Below the pieces are notes generated by a model. That model saw only the letters and a list, made by a program, of their open reading frames with translations, was not told the origin of the DNA and ran no database searches. A stretch of 64,000 nt of DNA from Bretschneidera sinensis (lineage: Eukaryota; Streptophyta; Magnoliopsida; Brassicales; Akaniaceae), in the NCBI GenBank assembly GCA_023935145.1, contig CM043700.1, forward strand, positions 103,081,400 through 103,145,399, written 5' to 3'. Each line of letters opens with the position of its first letter. The stretch's first letter is position 1. Below, in pieces: positions 22,923 to 34,317 of this stretch. Made by a program: the position numbers and the translations under genes.

Positions 22923-24467
22923 TTCAGGGTCTTTGGACTGTTCGGTTTAACTACTAGTTTGACTCTTTCTCACATCCTCGGGTTTATTCTCTGGTGGAAT
23001 GTGTAGTGACTTACCACTTCGGGTCTCAATGGCATTTACATCTTTCACATTTTCTTGTGCCATATGTTGACCGTGAGGTATAGATTGAGCTTGGGCAGGG
23101 AACTTACCTCGCTCAGTCACACTCAAGGAGCTCATTAATTTAGACACTTGGCTCCTTATTTCTTTGTTTTCCTCAACCAACTGTGTAATTAATGCCTCAC
23201 ACTTTTGGTTTGTCTTGCCTTGTGCTTCTATAAAAACATATAAGGTGTCTTCTAAAGAGTTCCTAGAGGATGAGGGTGCATGATAAGGTGCTGGGAATGA
23301 TCTAGGGGGCTGTGCATGCTGCTGATTTTTCAGATTTCCAACTGAAGTTGGGGTGATTTCGCCACCCCGGATTATAAGTGTTAGAGAAGGGTGTTGAGGG
23401 CTTCTTGTACATGCCTAAGGTATTGCATTGTTCCTCGTACAGCCCTCTCATGTCAAAAAATGTGGGACAATCTTGCGCGGGACCCCGCCACACACAAAAC
23501 ATGATTCTAAAGGTTCGGCCTGATTAACCATATGTGTTGGTTTTTTCGTTTTTAATGCCTCCAACTCCCTAGTAAGCATTTCGACCTTGGCCTTGAGGTT
23601 ATCCTCTTCCCTAAGATGGTAGATTCCTCCACCACTAGGTCGTGACCTATTTGTGCTCTCAGTAGCACTAGGTCCAGTCCATGTGTGAGCTTTCTCAGCA
23701 AGCTCATTGAGGTACTCAATAGCCTCATCAGGGTCTTTTTGCAGAAACTCTCCATTACACATCATCTCGACAAATTGGCGTTCTCTATAGGTAAGACCCT
23801 CATAGAAATAGCTCACTAAACGCCAATTTTCATACCCATGATGTGGACACATACTTAACAGCTCTTTAAATTTCTCCCAAGACTGATACAAAGTCTCGTT
23901 TTCCTATTGTGCAAAGGTGGAGATTTGTCTTTTCAAAGCGTTAGTCTTATGTTGAGGGAAGTACTTGTTAAAAAAAACTTGGGTCATCTCATTCCATGAC
24001 CCAATTGATTGTGGTCTCAGCGAGTATAACCAACTCTTAGCTTTATCCTTTAAGGAGAAAGGAAAAAACTTAAGTCTCACGATATCATCAGTTGCATCGT
24101 GACTATGGAAAGTCGTAACTACTTCCTCAAATTCTCTAATGTGCACGTAGGGGTTCTCATTTTCCATGCCATGAAAAGTAGGGAGAAGTTGTATCATCCC
24201 TGTTTTAAAATCTTGATGACGGGTATTGGCTGGAAACATAATGCACGATGGTGTGGCTGTCCGACTAGGATGTAGGTAATCTTTAAGAGTCCTAACACCA
24301 TTCTCATTTGGATTTTCAGCCATGTTAACAAAATCCTCTAAATTTTCTGATGGGGGTGCACTATGGTTTGATCTAGGCGAGGTTTCACCAATGGAGGTGG
24401 AAAGAGAGGGTAACTCTAATTTGGGTCCTCTAATGAATCTACCTCGCGAATCTCTCTGTCTAAGCAT
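22923..24467 (-). pseudogene. Element 1 gag
   Basis: The gag starts MLRQRDSRGRFIRGPK at 24,467. The capsid-type retrotransposon gag domain contains FHGMENENPYVHIREFEEV, LKFFPFSLKDKAKSWLYSL and FFNKYFPQHKTNALKR. A TAG at 23,904-23,906 (from CAG) splits the domain. The CFVCGG zinc knuckle at about 23,500 is damaged by an indel. A second compensating indel near 23,305 restores the frame, which then continues through VEENKEIRSQVSKLMSS and AIETRSGKSL into protease. The protein would coat the RNA in virus-like particles. Confidence 0.88.
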
Positions 24468-24482
24468 GCACCAATTAATTTA

Positions 24483-24775
24483 GAGAGGGAAACAAATAAA
24501 TAAAACAGAATAATGAACAAATAAATAAAACAGAATAAAATAATAAACAGATAAATAAAAACAGAATACAATAATAAACAGATAAATAAGAACAGAGTAA
24601 TGAACAGATAAATAAAAACAGAATAATAAACAAATAAATAAAAACAGAATAAAATAATAAACAGACAAATAAAAGCAGAATAATAAATAGATAAATAAAA
24701 ACAGAATAAAATAATAAACAGATAAATAAAAGCAGAATAATAAACAGATAAATAAAAACAGAATAATAAAAAAAA
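24483..24775. repeat. Tandem repeat in the element 1 leader
   Basis: Degenerate repeats of AACAGATAAATAAAAACAGAATA-type units (unit about 16-32 bp) occupy the 5' leader between primer site and gag. A 103-codon minus-strand open frame across it translates to repeated FYLSVYYF units and is an artefact of the repeat. Confidence 0.85.
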
Positions 24776-24906
24776 TTAGAAAATCAAACAAAAGTAAAGG
24801 AATGATATTACCGTATTTACAAACTGCTGAAAAGAAAAATATTTACGATTTTTTTTTTTACCGTCACACTTAAAGTTGACAAGTTTCCTTGTACTTAAAA
24901 AGGTTT

Positions 24907-24923
24907 CCCCGGCAACGGCGCCA
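24907..24923 (-). other. Element 1 primer binding site, tRNA-Asp
   Basis: The minus strand reads TGGCGCCGTTGCCGGGG, a perfect 17-base complement to the 3' end of plant tRNA-Asp. It starts 5 bases inside the 5' LTR boundary. Confidence 0.92.
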
Positions 24924-24928
24924 AAATT

Positions 24929-26592
24929 TGATTACGCCCAAAGTATAACACGGTTATTGTAGTACGGCTTTGGGGTGTCGATTCCACAGGGAAACAAGTT
25001 AAGTATAAAGGAAAATGTGTGAACCTTAAAACAAATGATGAAAGTTAAACTAAAGATTTTTGAGCTTTGATAGTGAAATAATGTAAAGGAAAATTGCGTA
25101 AATGTAATTGAAATATAAATGAGAAATAACAAGGTTCTGAGAATCCTCCTTAGGTTTGTTCCCTATTTCCACTCTTGATTCAATTGATTTTATCTCGATT
25201 GCAAGTTTCAACTCCCAAACAAGCAATCGGAATATATTCAATCAAGCACATTTATAACTCTTATATAATTGCTACGAATTAATCATTGATTTCGGTTCAT
25301 GCACACATGACCGATCTTAAAGATTATCAAGAAACGACAATATATCTTAAAAGACAATATCGCAGTAATGGACAATCAACAAGATAAATCTACCGGAATC
25401 AATCACATCCAAACAACCTCAATGGAGGAGAAGGATGCAATCACCGGATTAAGAGAGTCTAAAAGAAGAAGAATAAAAAGTACATCTATCACATGAACTC
25501 AAATCTTCTTACTTAATCAATGAATAATTCATGAACAATATTTAACAATAAAACCGTACAACTGAATCAAGAACAGGAAATAAAGAACAAGAAATCCCTA
25601 AAGATTCATCTCTTTCCCTTGTAAAATGATTAGTTAGCCATGGAAATCAAGGTGGAAGAACAATAAAGATGCTCTCCCCTTGATTTGACATGGAGCTCAA
25701 GGTAGAGAAACAATATGGATGTTCTCTCCTTGATTTGCAACCAAAGAAAACTTAGAAATAAAATGGAAGAATGCAGGATTTGGATCCCTTGAATCCTATT
25801 TTTTCCTCTCTTTCTTGCTTTCTCTCTTCTTGAATTATTTGAATGCCCCGGCTGCACACTCCTTAAGGAGTCATTTATAGATTACAAGTAGTAACTAGGG
25901 GTAATTTGGTCTGGAGAAATGTCATTTGGTCGCCCTAATCAGGTCCAGAAGCGAGTGGGCGCCTAGGCGCTACCTTACCCGCGCCTAGGTGCTGGTTATG
26001 TCCGAGAGTGGAAGGTGTGGTGCTCATTTTTTGGTGCCTAGGCGCTCACTCTTGTAGATTGAGAGGCATGGCGCTCATGGATGGGCGCCTAGGCGAACAC
26101 TCTTGCAAATTGAGAGGTGTAGTCCCTGGAAGGCATGGTGCTCAGTTTTGGGCGCCAAGGTACCCACTCTTGCTGCCCTTGGTCAGCTTATGCACTGTCC
26201 ATCACCAGCTTGATCCCAAAAGTGTACACACTAGTGTGCCTTCCCTTACCTTGCTCCAAAGTGATGCACACACTTGTGTGCAGTCTTCTAACTTGCTGTA
26301 TTTTATTATTCCAATCTTGGTTTAGACTTTAACCATCTTTGAATCATGTTTAGACATGTCTAAACCTTGGACAAATATCAACACCAACATACAAGAACTT
26401 TTGGTGCTTTAAACATAGATCACTATAACATCTCTTTTGGACTCAAAGTACCTGAAAATGCATCGAATTAAGTTAACGATTTATGAAGATCACTTTAGAG
26501 TTATCAACATGTAAAAGTGCGATTACGATCGAGATCAACCCTAAAATGTTAACAATTAAGTATTGTTGAGATGCATTTTATGACTCTCATCA
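24929..26592 (-). repeat. Element 1, 5' LTR
   Basis: This is the partner of 13,707-15,365. The TATA-like box (minus) lies at 25,872-25,880, the palindrome GCGCCTAGGCGC at 25,959-25,970, and the conserved TCGATTCCACAGGG word at 24,978-24,991. The U5 end GGGCGTAATCA is intact here. Confidence 0.92.
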
Positions 26593-26674
26593 GCGCCGAA
26601 AATGTATATTCCTACATTTTAAAGTGCCAAAATATGCAAAAAAAATGCCAGCGATAACCTTTTATCTTGTAGTG
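26593..26674 (+). repeat. CACTA right end, distal to element 1
   Basis: It begins with the target duplication GCGCC of element 1 and continues the subterminal region. It ends with TCTTGTAGTG. The three bases outside (GGT) would be half of a 3-bp target duplication, but the other half is lost. Confidence 0.7.
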
Positions 26675-26907
26675 GGTGCAGGGCAAGAAGGTGCTCGAGT
26701 GCATGTGGTGTGCGCTCGATCGCACGACATATAATTTTGTTAAGAGCAAAGGGAGTTAATAATAAAGAAATGAATAAAGGTAAAAATAGGAACAATACAG
26801 TCATACCAACTTGTAGTGGCCTCTATACCACTAACCTCGATAGAGGCACTTGAGCTATATGTTATGCAAGTGGAATTGCTCAGGTGCTCTCTATGGTAGC
26901 TTCAAGG

Positions 26908-28135
26908 CTATGTCCTTTGAAGGAGGCACTTAGTTACCCCATCAGGTGGTTCCAGTGCCGTCGATAGCTGATTTGTCTCCAATTTGGGTGTCTGGTCAAT
27001 AAAATAAGAAAAAGTAGTATTAGTAAGTGCAAGATTTTTAAATTGGAGATTACACTTACTTGGAAGCTTAGGTGTGTTCTTAATGGTGTGCACAGCTCTA
27101 TTAATATCTTTAATCACGTTATTATCCTTTAGCCTAATGTCTAATCTCGTATCAGCATGGTTGGGAATGGTCTCCAATGGAATAGTGCAATGGACTTTAG
27201 ACACTTTTTCACCAATGCCTTGCATGAAGCTCACATTATAACACTCATCATTAGTTTTAGTGGAGTCTAATGTATTAAATATTTTAAATTCTACCTCTTC
27301 ATCATTTATTCTCATAGTGACAATGCCCCTTTTCACATTAATGTTTGTGTCAGCAGTGATCATAAATGGTCTCCTTAAGATGATAAGGAGTGGTACAAGC
27401 ATATGACATTCCTCCATGTCTAATACAATGAAATCAACAGGTAAAATAAATTTACCTACTCTTACCAAAACATCCTCGAGGATACCTCTTGGTCATTTGA
27501 TGCTTCTGTCAGCCAATTGCAAAGTAATGGAGGTTGGTTGGAGCTCCCCTAAACCTAGTGTCTCGAATACACTGTAAGGTAACAAATTGACACAAACCTC
27601 CGAGGTCTAATAATGCATGCTTGAAAAGCTGATCACCTAGCCTGCAAGGAATAGTAAAACTACCTGAATCTTTTAGTTTAGGTGGTAGTTTTCTTAATAG
27701 TACAACACTCACCTCTTCGGTCAAGGCTACCATCTCATGTTCCTGAAATTTTCGTTTGTTAGTGCAACAATCTTTTAAAAACTTAGCATAAGCAGGCAGT
27801 TGTCTTATTGCATCTAATAAAGGAATATTTATTTCTACCTTTTTCAAAGTTTCGAAAATGTCAATCATTTTAGTTTCCTTTTTAGGCTTTACTAACCTTT
27901 GAGGGAAGGGTGGAGGTGTATTTACCTTTTCCATCTCTCTTATCTTAGATGTGGAGGCTTGGTCTGGAGATGCTTGTGTAGGCTCATTGGTGCCGATGAT
28001 CTTACCACTTCTTAAGGTTGTTATAGCATTCAGTTGCTGGTGTCCTCTTGGATTAGGTAGTGGCTGGGCTGGGAGCTCTCCTTGCTTTCTGGTACTCAAT
28101 TCCTTGGCCAATTGTCCCATTTGTACCTCTAGTCT
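26908..28135 (-). pseudogene. Element 2 protease region
   Basis: The EINIPLLDAIRQLPAYAKFLKD block (about 27,850-27,785) and HALLDLG (about 27,610) mark the start of an aspartic protease like that of Athila/Tat elements. A frameshift falls right after the catalytic DLG. The rest continues in another frame, with VGKFILPVDFIVLDMEE and LLIILRRPFMITADT in place of the LILGRPF motif. The end contains no reverse transcriptase sequence. Confidence 0.8.
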
Positions 28136-29592
28136 TTAGATCTCTTGATCGTGTTTTGCAATTATTTGCTTCATTTCAGTCCGAAATTGCCTTGACTCTT
28201 CCATGAATTGTTCATGTTTATTCAGGATTTGTTGCTGCTGAGATGCTAGTTGCCTCACAAGACTTTCGAGGTCATTTTTCTTTGGTTCAGGCACAGATTG
28301 GGCTATTGGTTGGAAGTTTCTTTGCTGCCCTTGATTGTTTTGATTGTTGCTCCATGAGAATTTTGGGTGATTCCGCCAGCCAAGGTTGTAGGTGTTTGTG
28401 TAGGGGTTGTTCTTCGGTGGATAGTTATTTGGCCCCACAAAGTTGGCTTGTTCATGATCTGCAGATGAATACAAGGAATATGTATCAATATTATGATCAA
28501 ACTGTGAGTAGATGGCACATACCTGGACTGGTGTAGCTGGTGGGTTCGTTGAGGTGTTCTGAGCAGCTATAACTTTAACTAATAGATCAAGTTTCCTCTC
28601 CACAGCAGCTATTTGAGGAGATGATCCTCCATTCAGGCTTACCTTATACATATCCTTACTCTTGGTTATATGTCTACCTCGAGAGGAGAACTACTGCGTG
28701 TGTTCACTTAGAGTTTCGAAGAGTTCCATCACTTCTTTGCTGCTCTTTTCCATCAGTACTCCTCCACAACCTGAATCAACAATATTTTTGTTAGAATCAC
28801 TCAAACCTTCATAGAAAGCTTGTACCAGTTTGTCTTGGGGTAGGTTGTGGTGTGGGCACTTGAGTAGTAGCTCGTTGAAGTGTCCCCAGGCCTCGAAGAA
28901 AAGATCTCCATCTTTTTGTTGGAAGGATTGAATTTCCTTCCTCATTTGCCTCGTCTTTTGGGCTGGGAAGAACTTCCTTAGAAATTTACTAGCCAACTCC
29001 TCCCAAGTGTGGATGAAAACTACAGGCAAAGAATTATACCATAATTTAGCATTATCTTTCAAGGAAAAAGGGAAAATAATTAACCTTATTCCTTCTTGGT
29101 CTAAGCCTCGGATGTGCTGGAATTTGCAAAGGTCGAAGAACTCTCGAAGGTGCAAATGTGGATCCTCACTAGGTGTACCCCTAAAGTGAGTCAGTGCACT
29201 GAGTATCTGAGAAGAGATATAGTAGTTTCCTTCTGCCTCAGGTTGATACGCAATGCACGAAGATTGATCGAGGTTTTGCGGGATGAAGGATTGCTTCATC
29301 GGCCTCTGCTCAGGTGGTTACTGCTCGGCTATCTGTTCTGCCATTGGTATCTCTTCCTAGATTCCTCCTTCTGTCTCTTTCGAGTTATGTCTAAACCTTT
29401 GTCGGATAGTCCTCTCTAGCTCAGGATCAAAGGGAAGGAATGCTGGATGCTTGGGTCGATGTCCGTGCATGAATCAGTGGTAGTTACGTAAGTGCAGCAG
29501 TCAAATACTGCTGCTCGGATGACTCTCTGCCTCAATTGCGCTTGATTGCAAGTGGCACAGAAAGCTCTCATGGAGTACTTGAAACAGAGAAA
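28136..29592 (-). pseudogene. Element 2 gag
   Basis: The capsid domain is clear between 29,299 and 28,691 (FRGTPSEDPHLHLREFFDLC, IIFPFSLKDNAKLWYNSLP, FLRKFFPAQKTRQMRKEI). A stop at 28,691-28,693 interrupts it and the same frame resumes to 28,136. The C-terminal part has YTNTYNLGWRNHPKFSW, shared with element 1, and a Gln-rich coiled coil (LVRQLASQQQQILNKHEQF). An N-terminal stretch upstream of 29,299 can be read to about 29,430 with stops. No zinc knuckle is evident. Confidence 0.82.
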
Positions 29593-29733
29593 AAAAAAGG
29601 AAATTGATTAGGGTTTAAATGAAATGAAAAATAAAATAAACACAATAATTAAGTAGGGAATAGAATAAAAAGGAAATAACAAATAATTAAATGAAATGAA
29701 AAAAATTAATTCTAAAAGGAAATTTAGCGCAAT

Positions 29734-29750
29734 CACCGGCAACGGCGCCA
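29734..29750 (-). other. Element 2 primer binding site, tRNA-Asp
   Basis: The minus strand reads TGGCGCCGTTGCCGGTG, matching the tRNA-Asp complement at 16 of 17 positions, and lies 6 bases from the LTR end. Confidence 0.88.
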
Positions 29751-29756
29751 AAAACT

Positions 29757-31027
29757 TGTTGTGACGGATATCTACCTAAATAAATATGCAAGTAACCGTC
29801 CTAGTTTTACTTGCAAGTGCACAAGGTCAGTGATAGCATAGTGTGCAAGTGCGAGATCATTTCCACAAGGATTGGTGAATTTCAATTTAGAATTAGTTTC
29901 TTCAAAGTAAAAATAGAAATAACTGATTGATTGTGAGTGAATAATAATAATGAGAACATAGGACTACGATATCCACCACTAATTATACTTTCCCACTAAG
30001 TAAAGTGTCAATGCTCTAGCCTTATCATGAATATTTAATGGTTGCTAACCTAAGGGCTTGGCCCACACCTTAGCTATTGATCCCCCTATGCAACGAGTTA
30101 GGCGTAGTGTATACTCTAACTCTTTTATCTCTTAAGGGATTCAGCATGGGTGTATACTGAGTTGTTCCTTAAGAGAGCATGAGGGCTGTGGAGATTAGCA
30201 ACCACATGGGACCTAGGGCTTGGTCTGCTCCTGGTTTCCCATGTTGATTAACCCGAGATTCTGGTGTGGATATCCCTTGTTACTAATGTCGAACCCAGGA
30301 CTCGGTCATCCAAATTGATTTGACCAACTTATCCAAACCACATGCATACGTTGATCAGGCATACACATATGAGGAATTTAAATACAAACAGGTATTAATC
30401 AAGTTAAACATTCTAATAAGGCTATAGCATAGATAAACAATGAATAAACATGTGGAGAAGCATAACTAGGGCTTCAATCGAGCCCTATAAGAGTTTAGTT
30501 TCACATGCTAGTTAAACTAAACATTCTAAACGTAGTGAAATAAAAACAGAAAACTAAAACCGAAGAAGACTCGGAAGATGAGTCGTCAATTCCTCTGCTA
30601 AGCTTGCTACTTTGAATCTAAAAAAAAAAGTCTGGTTTATGTGTTTTACAGGGCTATTTATAGGGTCCTCATGGTGTCCTGAAACCCTAATTTTCTATTT
30701 GGTGTCTGTAGACTTCTTTTCATATCTGGCTCTGCCGCCTCTGGAGTAATTGCGCTCGAGTGTATGCGGGATGCGCTCGAGCCTTCTTCTAGTACGCTCG
30801 TGCTCTTGTGCGCTTGATCTCAAGGGGGGTTGCGCTCTAGCGCACCTTGCTGGATGGCAGAACTTGACTTTTGCTTCTAAAAGCTCTAAATTATCATTTT
30901 TTTTGTCCAAGTCCTGTGAAAAACACATAAAACACGAAAATGAAGTAGAATCCACATAAATAGATAAATAAAGAGCCTAATAAGTGTAAATTAAGGGGCT
31001 TAAATATGACTATTTAAGCACTTATCA
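29757..31027 (-). repeat. Element 2, 5' LTR
   Basis: This 1271-bp LTR pairs with 9840-11,101 and is followed by TGAAC (31,028-31,032) and Helitron Rep sequence. On the minus strand it ends CACAACA, which defines the true end seen as TAATA in the left copy. A TATA box (minus) lies at 30,654-30,663. The CTCGAG palindromes are decayed here, mostly by C-to-T type changes. Confidence 0.88.
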
Positions 31028-32840
31028 TGAACATATTTAAACAAATATTTAATGGGTCTTGATTGGTTACACTATTCATATTTCACTACTAAATCAGCAT
31101 TATGAGGAACAACTTATCTATTATCCACTTCAACACCATTTTTCACTATAGTCTTGCCACCATCTCTTATTTTGTACACATGAAATTCAACTTCATCAAT
31201 GTTAGTTCCAACATGGAACCTTTTGGGATAGTTTTTTGAACATTTATTATCAACCATGCATGAAGTTTTCAAGTTGGCACTCCCCCATAGTCTATGTATC
31301 ATATATTTCACAACAACATTGTAAGCTATAGGATCACTGTTCTTATCAGGAAGTTCCACAGATGTGATATTGTTGATATTAGATGGTTCTAAATTCTTAT
31401 CTTTTGGATGAAGGAAGAGTAATGTATGAGTATGGGGTAGACCTCTTTTTTGGAATTCAATCGTATATATAACTGAAAGGTATATAATAATAGGCTTAGT
31501 ATAACTATTAAACATGTTACTACATATTAAGAAAGCAAATTAGAATAATATTTCTAATACTAGAAACAACTCGTCCAAAATGTTTTCCTATTTGTAAATC
31601 CTTTATCAACTAGTCTAATTTTATTTTGAAAACTCTAGTAACGATATTTGGCATATCTTCTACTTTCTGACCTAGTATCATATCCAAGAACTTTTGAATC
31701 TCTTGCCACTTTAGATTACAAGTAAAAAAGAGAAATATATTCAGCGGAGCTACCCATATACAAATAGTCATTGCATCTTGATAATTTTGTACCATATATC
31801 TTGGACCCTTAGTAAAAAATGATGGCAAATAAATCTTTTTCCAACAGAAGTAGGCGTTGTGTCTTCTCGTGCAATTTCATCCATAAAACCTCTATATAAT
31901 TCTCTCCGCAACCTTTTCTGATTTTTTCTCACCCACCGTAAACTATATTCCTCAATACATGTGAATACATCAACAACATATTATTGGAATAGATTACCAC
32001 CCTGAAGTAAAGTTTCGCCTTCATTTACCCTTTGTTGCATGCTATAAGCATAAAATTCTCTCATAGTAACCCTATTCATTTTTCTTGAACTATCAATGTC
32101 TAAACCTCTAAACGGTTTGTCTAATCGAAAACCATCATCTGCATGATGGAACAATATGGGGTACTGCATTGCCATGAAGCTGGGATGTAACTCATTGATT
32201 CTTCATAAGCCAATACCTTTATCCTCAATAATAAAATCTCGATAACCAGGAGATTGATCACCATCACTAACAGTCAATGCTGCAACATCCGATGCTGAAG
32301 GTAAATTGTATTGTCTTCTATTAGTTGTTCAGTTCCAATCAATCTAATTCGAACTGAAGTATAATTTGAATCTTGAAAAGATCTCTTGCCATCCTAAAAG
32401 TTTTAGCAAGCTAATAATGCTCATCAAGCATCTTAAGCAATTCATCCACAACTTCAAAATCTAAACCTTGACCACTATCATCAAATCTCATCGCCTGCAA
32501 ACGATTTAATATCTCATTTTACGTGTCGTATATGTAAGGCTGGACAAATTTTGGTCTTTGCCCAATGCTTGGCAATAATGATATAATTTTATGATGGTTT
32601 TGACCATGTAGGTGGAACACGTATGGCCCATCATCACCTCTATTTATGTTCTTATCAATAACTCCATCCATCAAAGTAAAGGAAAACATTGAATTGTGTG
32701 CCCTTATATTTTCTTTAAATTTTCTTGATCGTTGACCACCTTTGTAGTCCAGCAGAATCTTTAGAGACTTGAGAGTATCTCCAAGTGGAGGAAGCTGCAC
32801 TTTTCCTTGTAAACAATGTAACAAAAATTTCGAAGTCAAT
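31028..32840 (-). pseudogene. Helitron Rep domain, main copy
   Basis: On the minus strand the N-terminal helix-rich part (LPPLGDTLKSLKILL, FKENIRAHNSMFSFT, GPYVFHLHGQNHHKI, FVQPYIYDT) leads into the domain. MREFYAYSMQQR and GGNLFQ (about 32,070-31,980) come next, then the Rep motif EFQKRGLPHTHTLLFL (about 31,460-31,415). This is the HUH replication initiator of Helitrons; the two-His motif is HTH here. Stops and frameshifts are frequent between 32,500 and 31,600. The frame led into the helicase at 9834 before element 2 inserted. Confidence 0.82.
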
Positions 32841-33959
32841 GAGTTTATGAACTTGTTAGCTCTTTCTTCATATCACATTATTGCTCCACATTTACTACAA
32901 AAGTCTTTGAGGGCTATGAAATTCCAAGCCTAAAAAAAATTCCCTACAACAAACTAAAATGAGTACCTAATTTCAATTCTATATGAATTTATATGATTTT
33001 AAGTAATATAAAACATACTTATAGGTGTAGCTTATGGTGCCATTTCACAATTATGCTGATCATACTTATTTACTTTTGTTGGATAACGACTATCTATTTT
33101 ATGTGTTCCAATATAAAGAATGTGGCGTTGTAATACAAGTATTAATACATGAAGATTATAGTCTTGATATGACAATATAAATATCTTATGATGAATCTGA
33201 TAAATAATCTCTAAGGTAATCGACATCCATATCTGATGAAGAGCTCACACCATAATCATTGTTATTGTTGTTAGTATTACGTCTATCCAATAATGAACTT
33301 TCATCTGTGAGTATTGCTCATCGAGAGACTTCAAGAGTTAAATTTTGATAGGTTTCTTGGGGTGATGCAATATTAATTGTTGTAGTTAATGTAGTGATCG
33401 TACCATCATCGTTAACAATGGTTTGTGAATTCACATTTCTGATTGAGGTTGCATGAAATGACATTATAGTATATAATGGATACTAGATTGGGATGGAATT
33501 GAATGAGATATTTGAGTAAAAAACATTGGATGTATGATTGAAGGTTGATCAAAATGAAAGAAAGGAGTTCGGTTAAGATTTTGATAATGTCTAAATGGTA
33601 CCACCCAATCTGCTCGATACCACGCAACACTACATTGGGTAGGTGTCATATTAGTGGACTCATAGGCATTGACATTAGGACTTGGGAAAACATTTCCAAA
33701 TGGTGTTATAGGTAAGAACATAGGAGAAGTAATCATATCACGATTACCTCCTAATGGTGGAAATGACATAGATTGGTTAAAGATAATGTAACTTTTAACC
33801 AATAAATTAAAGGTTAAAAGTATAGCTCGATTATTGTTGTCAAATGTTTGCGCTCGAATGTGCTTTCTATTTGCATATAGATCTAAAATATTTCTTCTCC
33901 TTGCCCGAGCTTGTCTTGAAGCTCTATATGATCCATTGTTAACCCTATGACAACTATAG
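32841..33959 (-). pseudogene. Helitron N-terminal exon
   Basis: On the minus strand a T-rich tract and TTTTAG acceptor precede 33,959. The exon then reads YRASRQARARRRNILDLYANRKH, a basic N-terminal stretch like that of plant Helitron proteins, and a Pro/Ser/Phe-rich linker (33,802-33,464). A Cys-containing zinc-finger-like stretch (KCGAIM, then YEERANKF) lies near 32,900-32,865; a stop replaces the expected Trp. It is broken in several places. Confidence 0.65.
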
Positions 33960-34317
33960 TCTAAAATAAATAAAAGATAAAAAGTTACACATTAAAATGG
34001 TGAAGTAATTTACTATTCTAGTATAATAATAATAAAAATAGTCATAAAGATAATAATTATATTAATTGTAAGTCATGGTTCAATGTTACTGTAATTGTGA
34101 TTGATGTTTCTAATTTTTTTTTGCACTATATTTTTGTCCAATATAATTGAGATTTTAGTTTTTTTGGACAATTTAGTTATCAAGGTATTTAGAGGAATGA
34201 GATTTTATTATTATTATTTAATATCCTGATAAGAGTCTGTCAAGCCCCCACCATCTCATAAGACTTTTGAAAAGAATAAATATCTCGTTTCTTATTCTTG
34301 TTCATTTTGTTGGTAAC
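33960..34317. other. Helitron upstream or intron sequence with degenerate repeat
   Basis: AT-rich. A GTAATTGTGATTGATGTTT block at about 34,090 recurs near 57,080 and 57,845, and a GTTTCTTAT...TTGGTAAC block at about 34,288-34,317 recurs near 57,810-57,838. It ends with GTAAC (34,313-34,317), the target duplication of element 3b. Confidence 0.5.

Larger units (their letters stand above)
13707..26592 (-). mobile_element. Element 1: nearly complete Athila-like LTR retrotransposon
   Basis: The element is 12.9 kb, flanked by the duplication GCGCC (13,702-13,706 and 26,593-26,597), with LTRs of 1659 and 1664 bp. Internal order on the minus strand: tRNA-Asp primer site, repeat-rich leader, gag, protease, reverse transcriptase, RNase H, integrase, an extra 3' ORF, a polypurine tract. 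The tRNA-Asp primer and the extra ORF after integrase place it in the Athila group of Ty3/gypsy. About 97% identity by eye over 470 bp of aligned LTR suggests it is one of the younger insertions here. The frame has a handful of single stops and small indels. Confidence 0.92.
11653..26674 (+). mobile_element. CACTA (En/Spm) transposon remnant, 5' part missing
   Basis: The right terminus at 26,674 reads TCTTGTAGTG, the inverse of CACTACAAGA, a CACTA-type end. Subterminal GGCGCTT/AAGCGCC repeats lie at 13,565-13,706 and 26,593-26,660, now split by element 1. A terminal exon of a plant En/Spm-type transposase lies at 12,835-13,263. The left terminus is absent; the sequence starts at the chimeric junction at 11,653. 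The insertion host appears to be the internal part of element 2, since its sequence resumes at 26,675. Confidence 0.7.
26675..29756 (-). mobile_element. Element 2 internal region, gag and protease only
   Basis: This holds the primer site, gag and protease of the element whose LTRs are 29,757-31,027 and 9840-11,101. Reverse transcriptase, RNase H, integrase and the polypurine tract are missing. The sequence stops at the CACTA terminus. At 26,675-26,730 it includes a CTCGAGTGC/GCTCGATCGC stretch like the palindromic part of its own LTR. The 26,675-26,907 part has no recognised coding. Confidence 0.8.
4387..34317 (-). mobile_element. Decayed autonomous-type Helitron, heavily invaded
   Basis: On the minus strand the order is N-terminal exon (to 33,959), Rep domain (to 31,028), interruption by element 2, helicase (9834-7440), then an RPA-like gene (7160-5396) and a candidate 3' end at 4387. 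That is the layout of plant rolling-circle transposons, which often carry RPA genes. The 5' TC terminus was not found; upstream sequence may continue beyond the chromovirus inserted at 34,318, that is past 57,071. All genes carry stops and frameshifts, so the element cannot move by itself. Confidence 0.75.

Noticed and set aside
24483..24775. CRISPR-like array
   Set aside because: The units are contiguous and degenerate without unique spacers, in a eukaryotic genome.
24480..24791. 103-codon minus-strand frame with repeated hydrophobic FYLSVYYF units, like a membrane protein
   Set aside because: It is a translation of an A-rich tandem repeat in the leader of element 1.
24907..24923. tRNA genes near the primer sites
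   Set aside because: Only the 12-17 bases complementary to tRNA 3' ends are present. No cloverleaf or internal promoter boxes surround them. The same holds at 29,734, 40,947, 45,016, 55,125 and 59,781.
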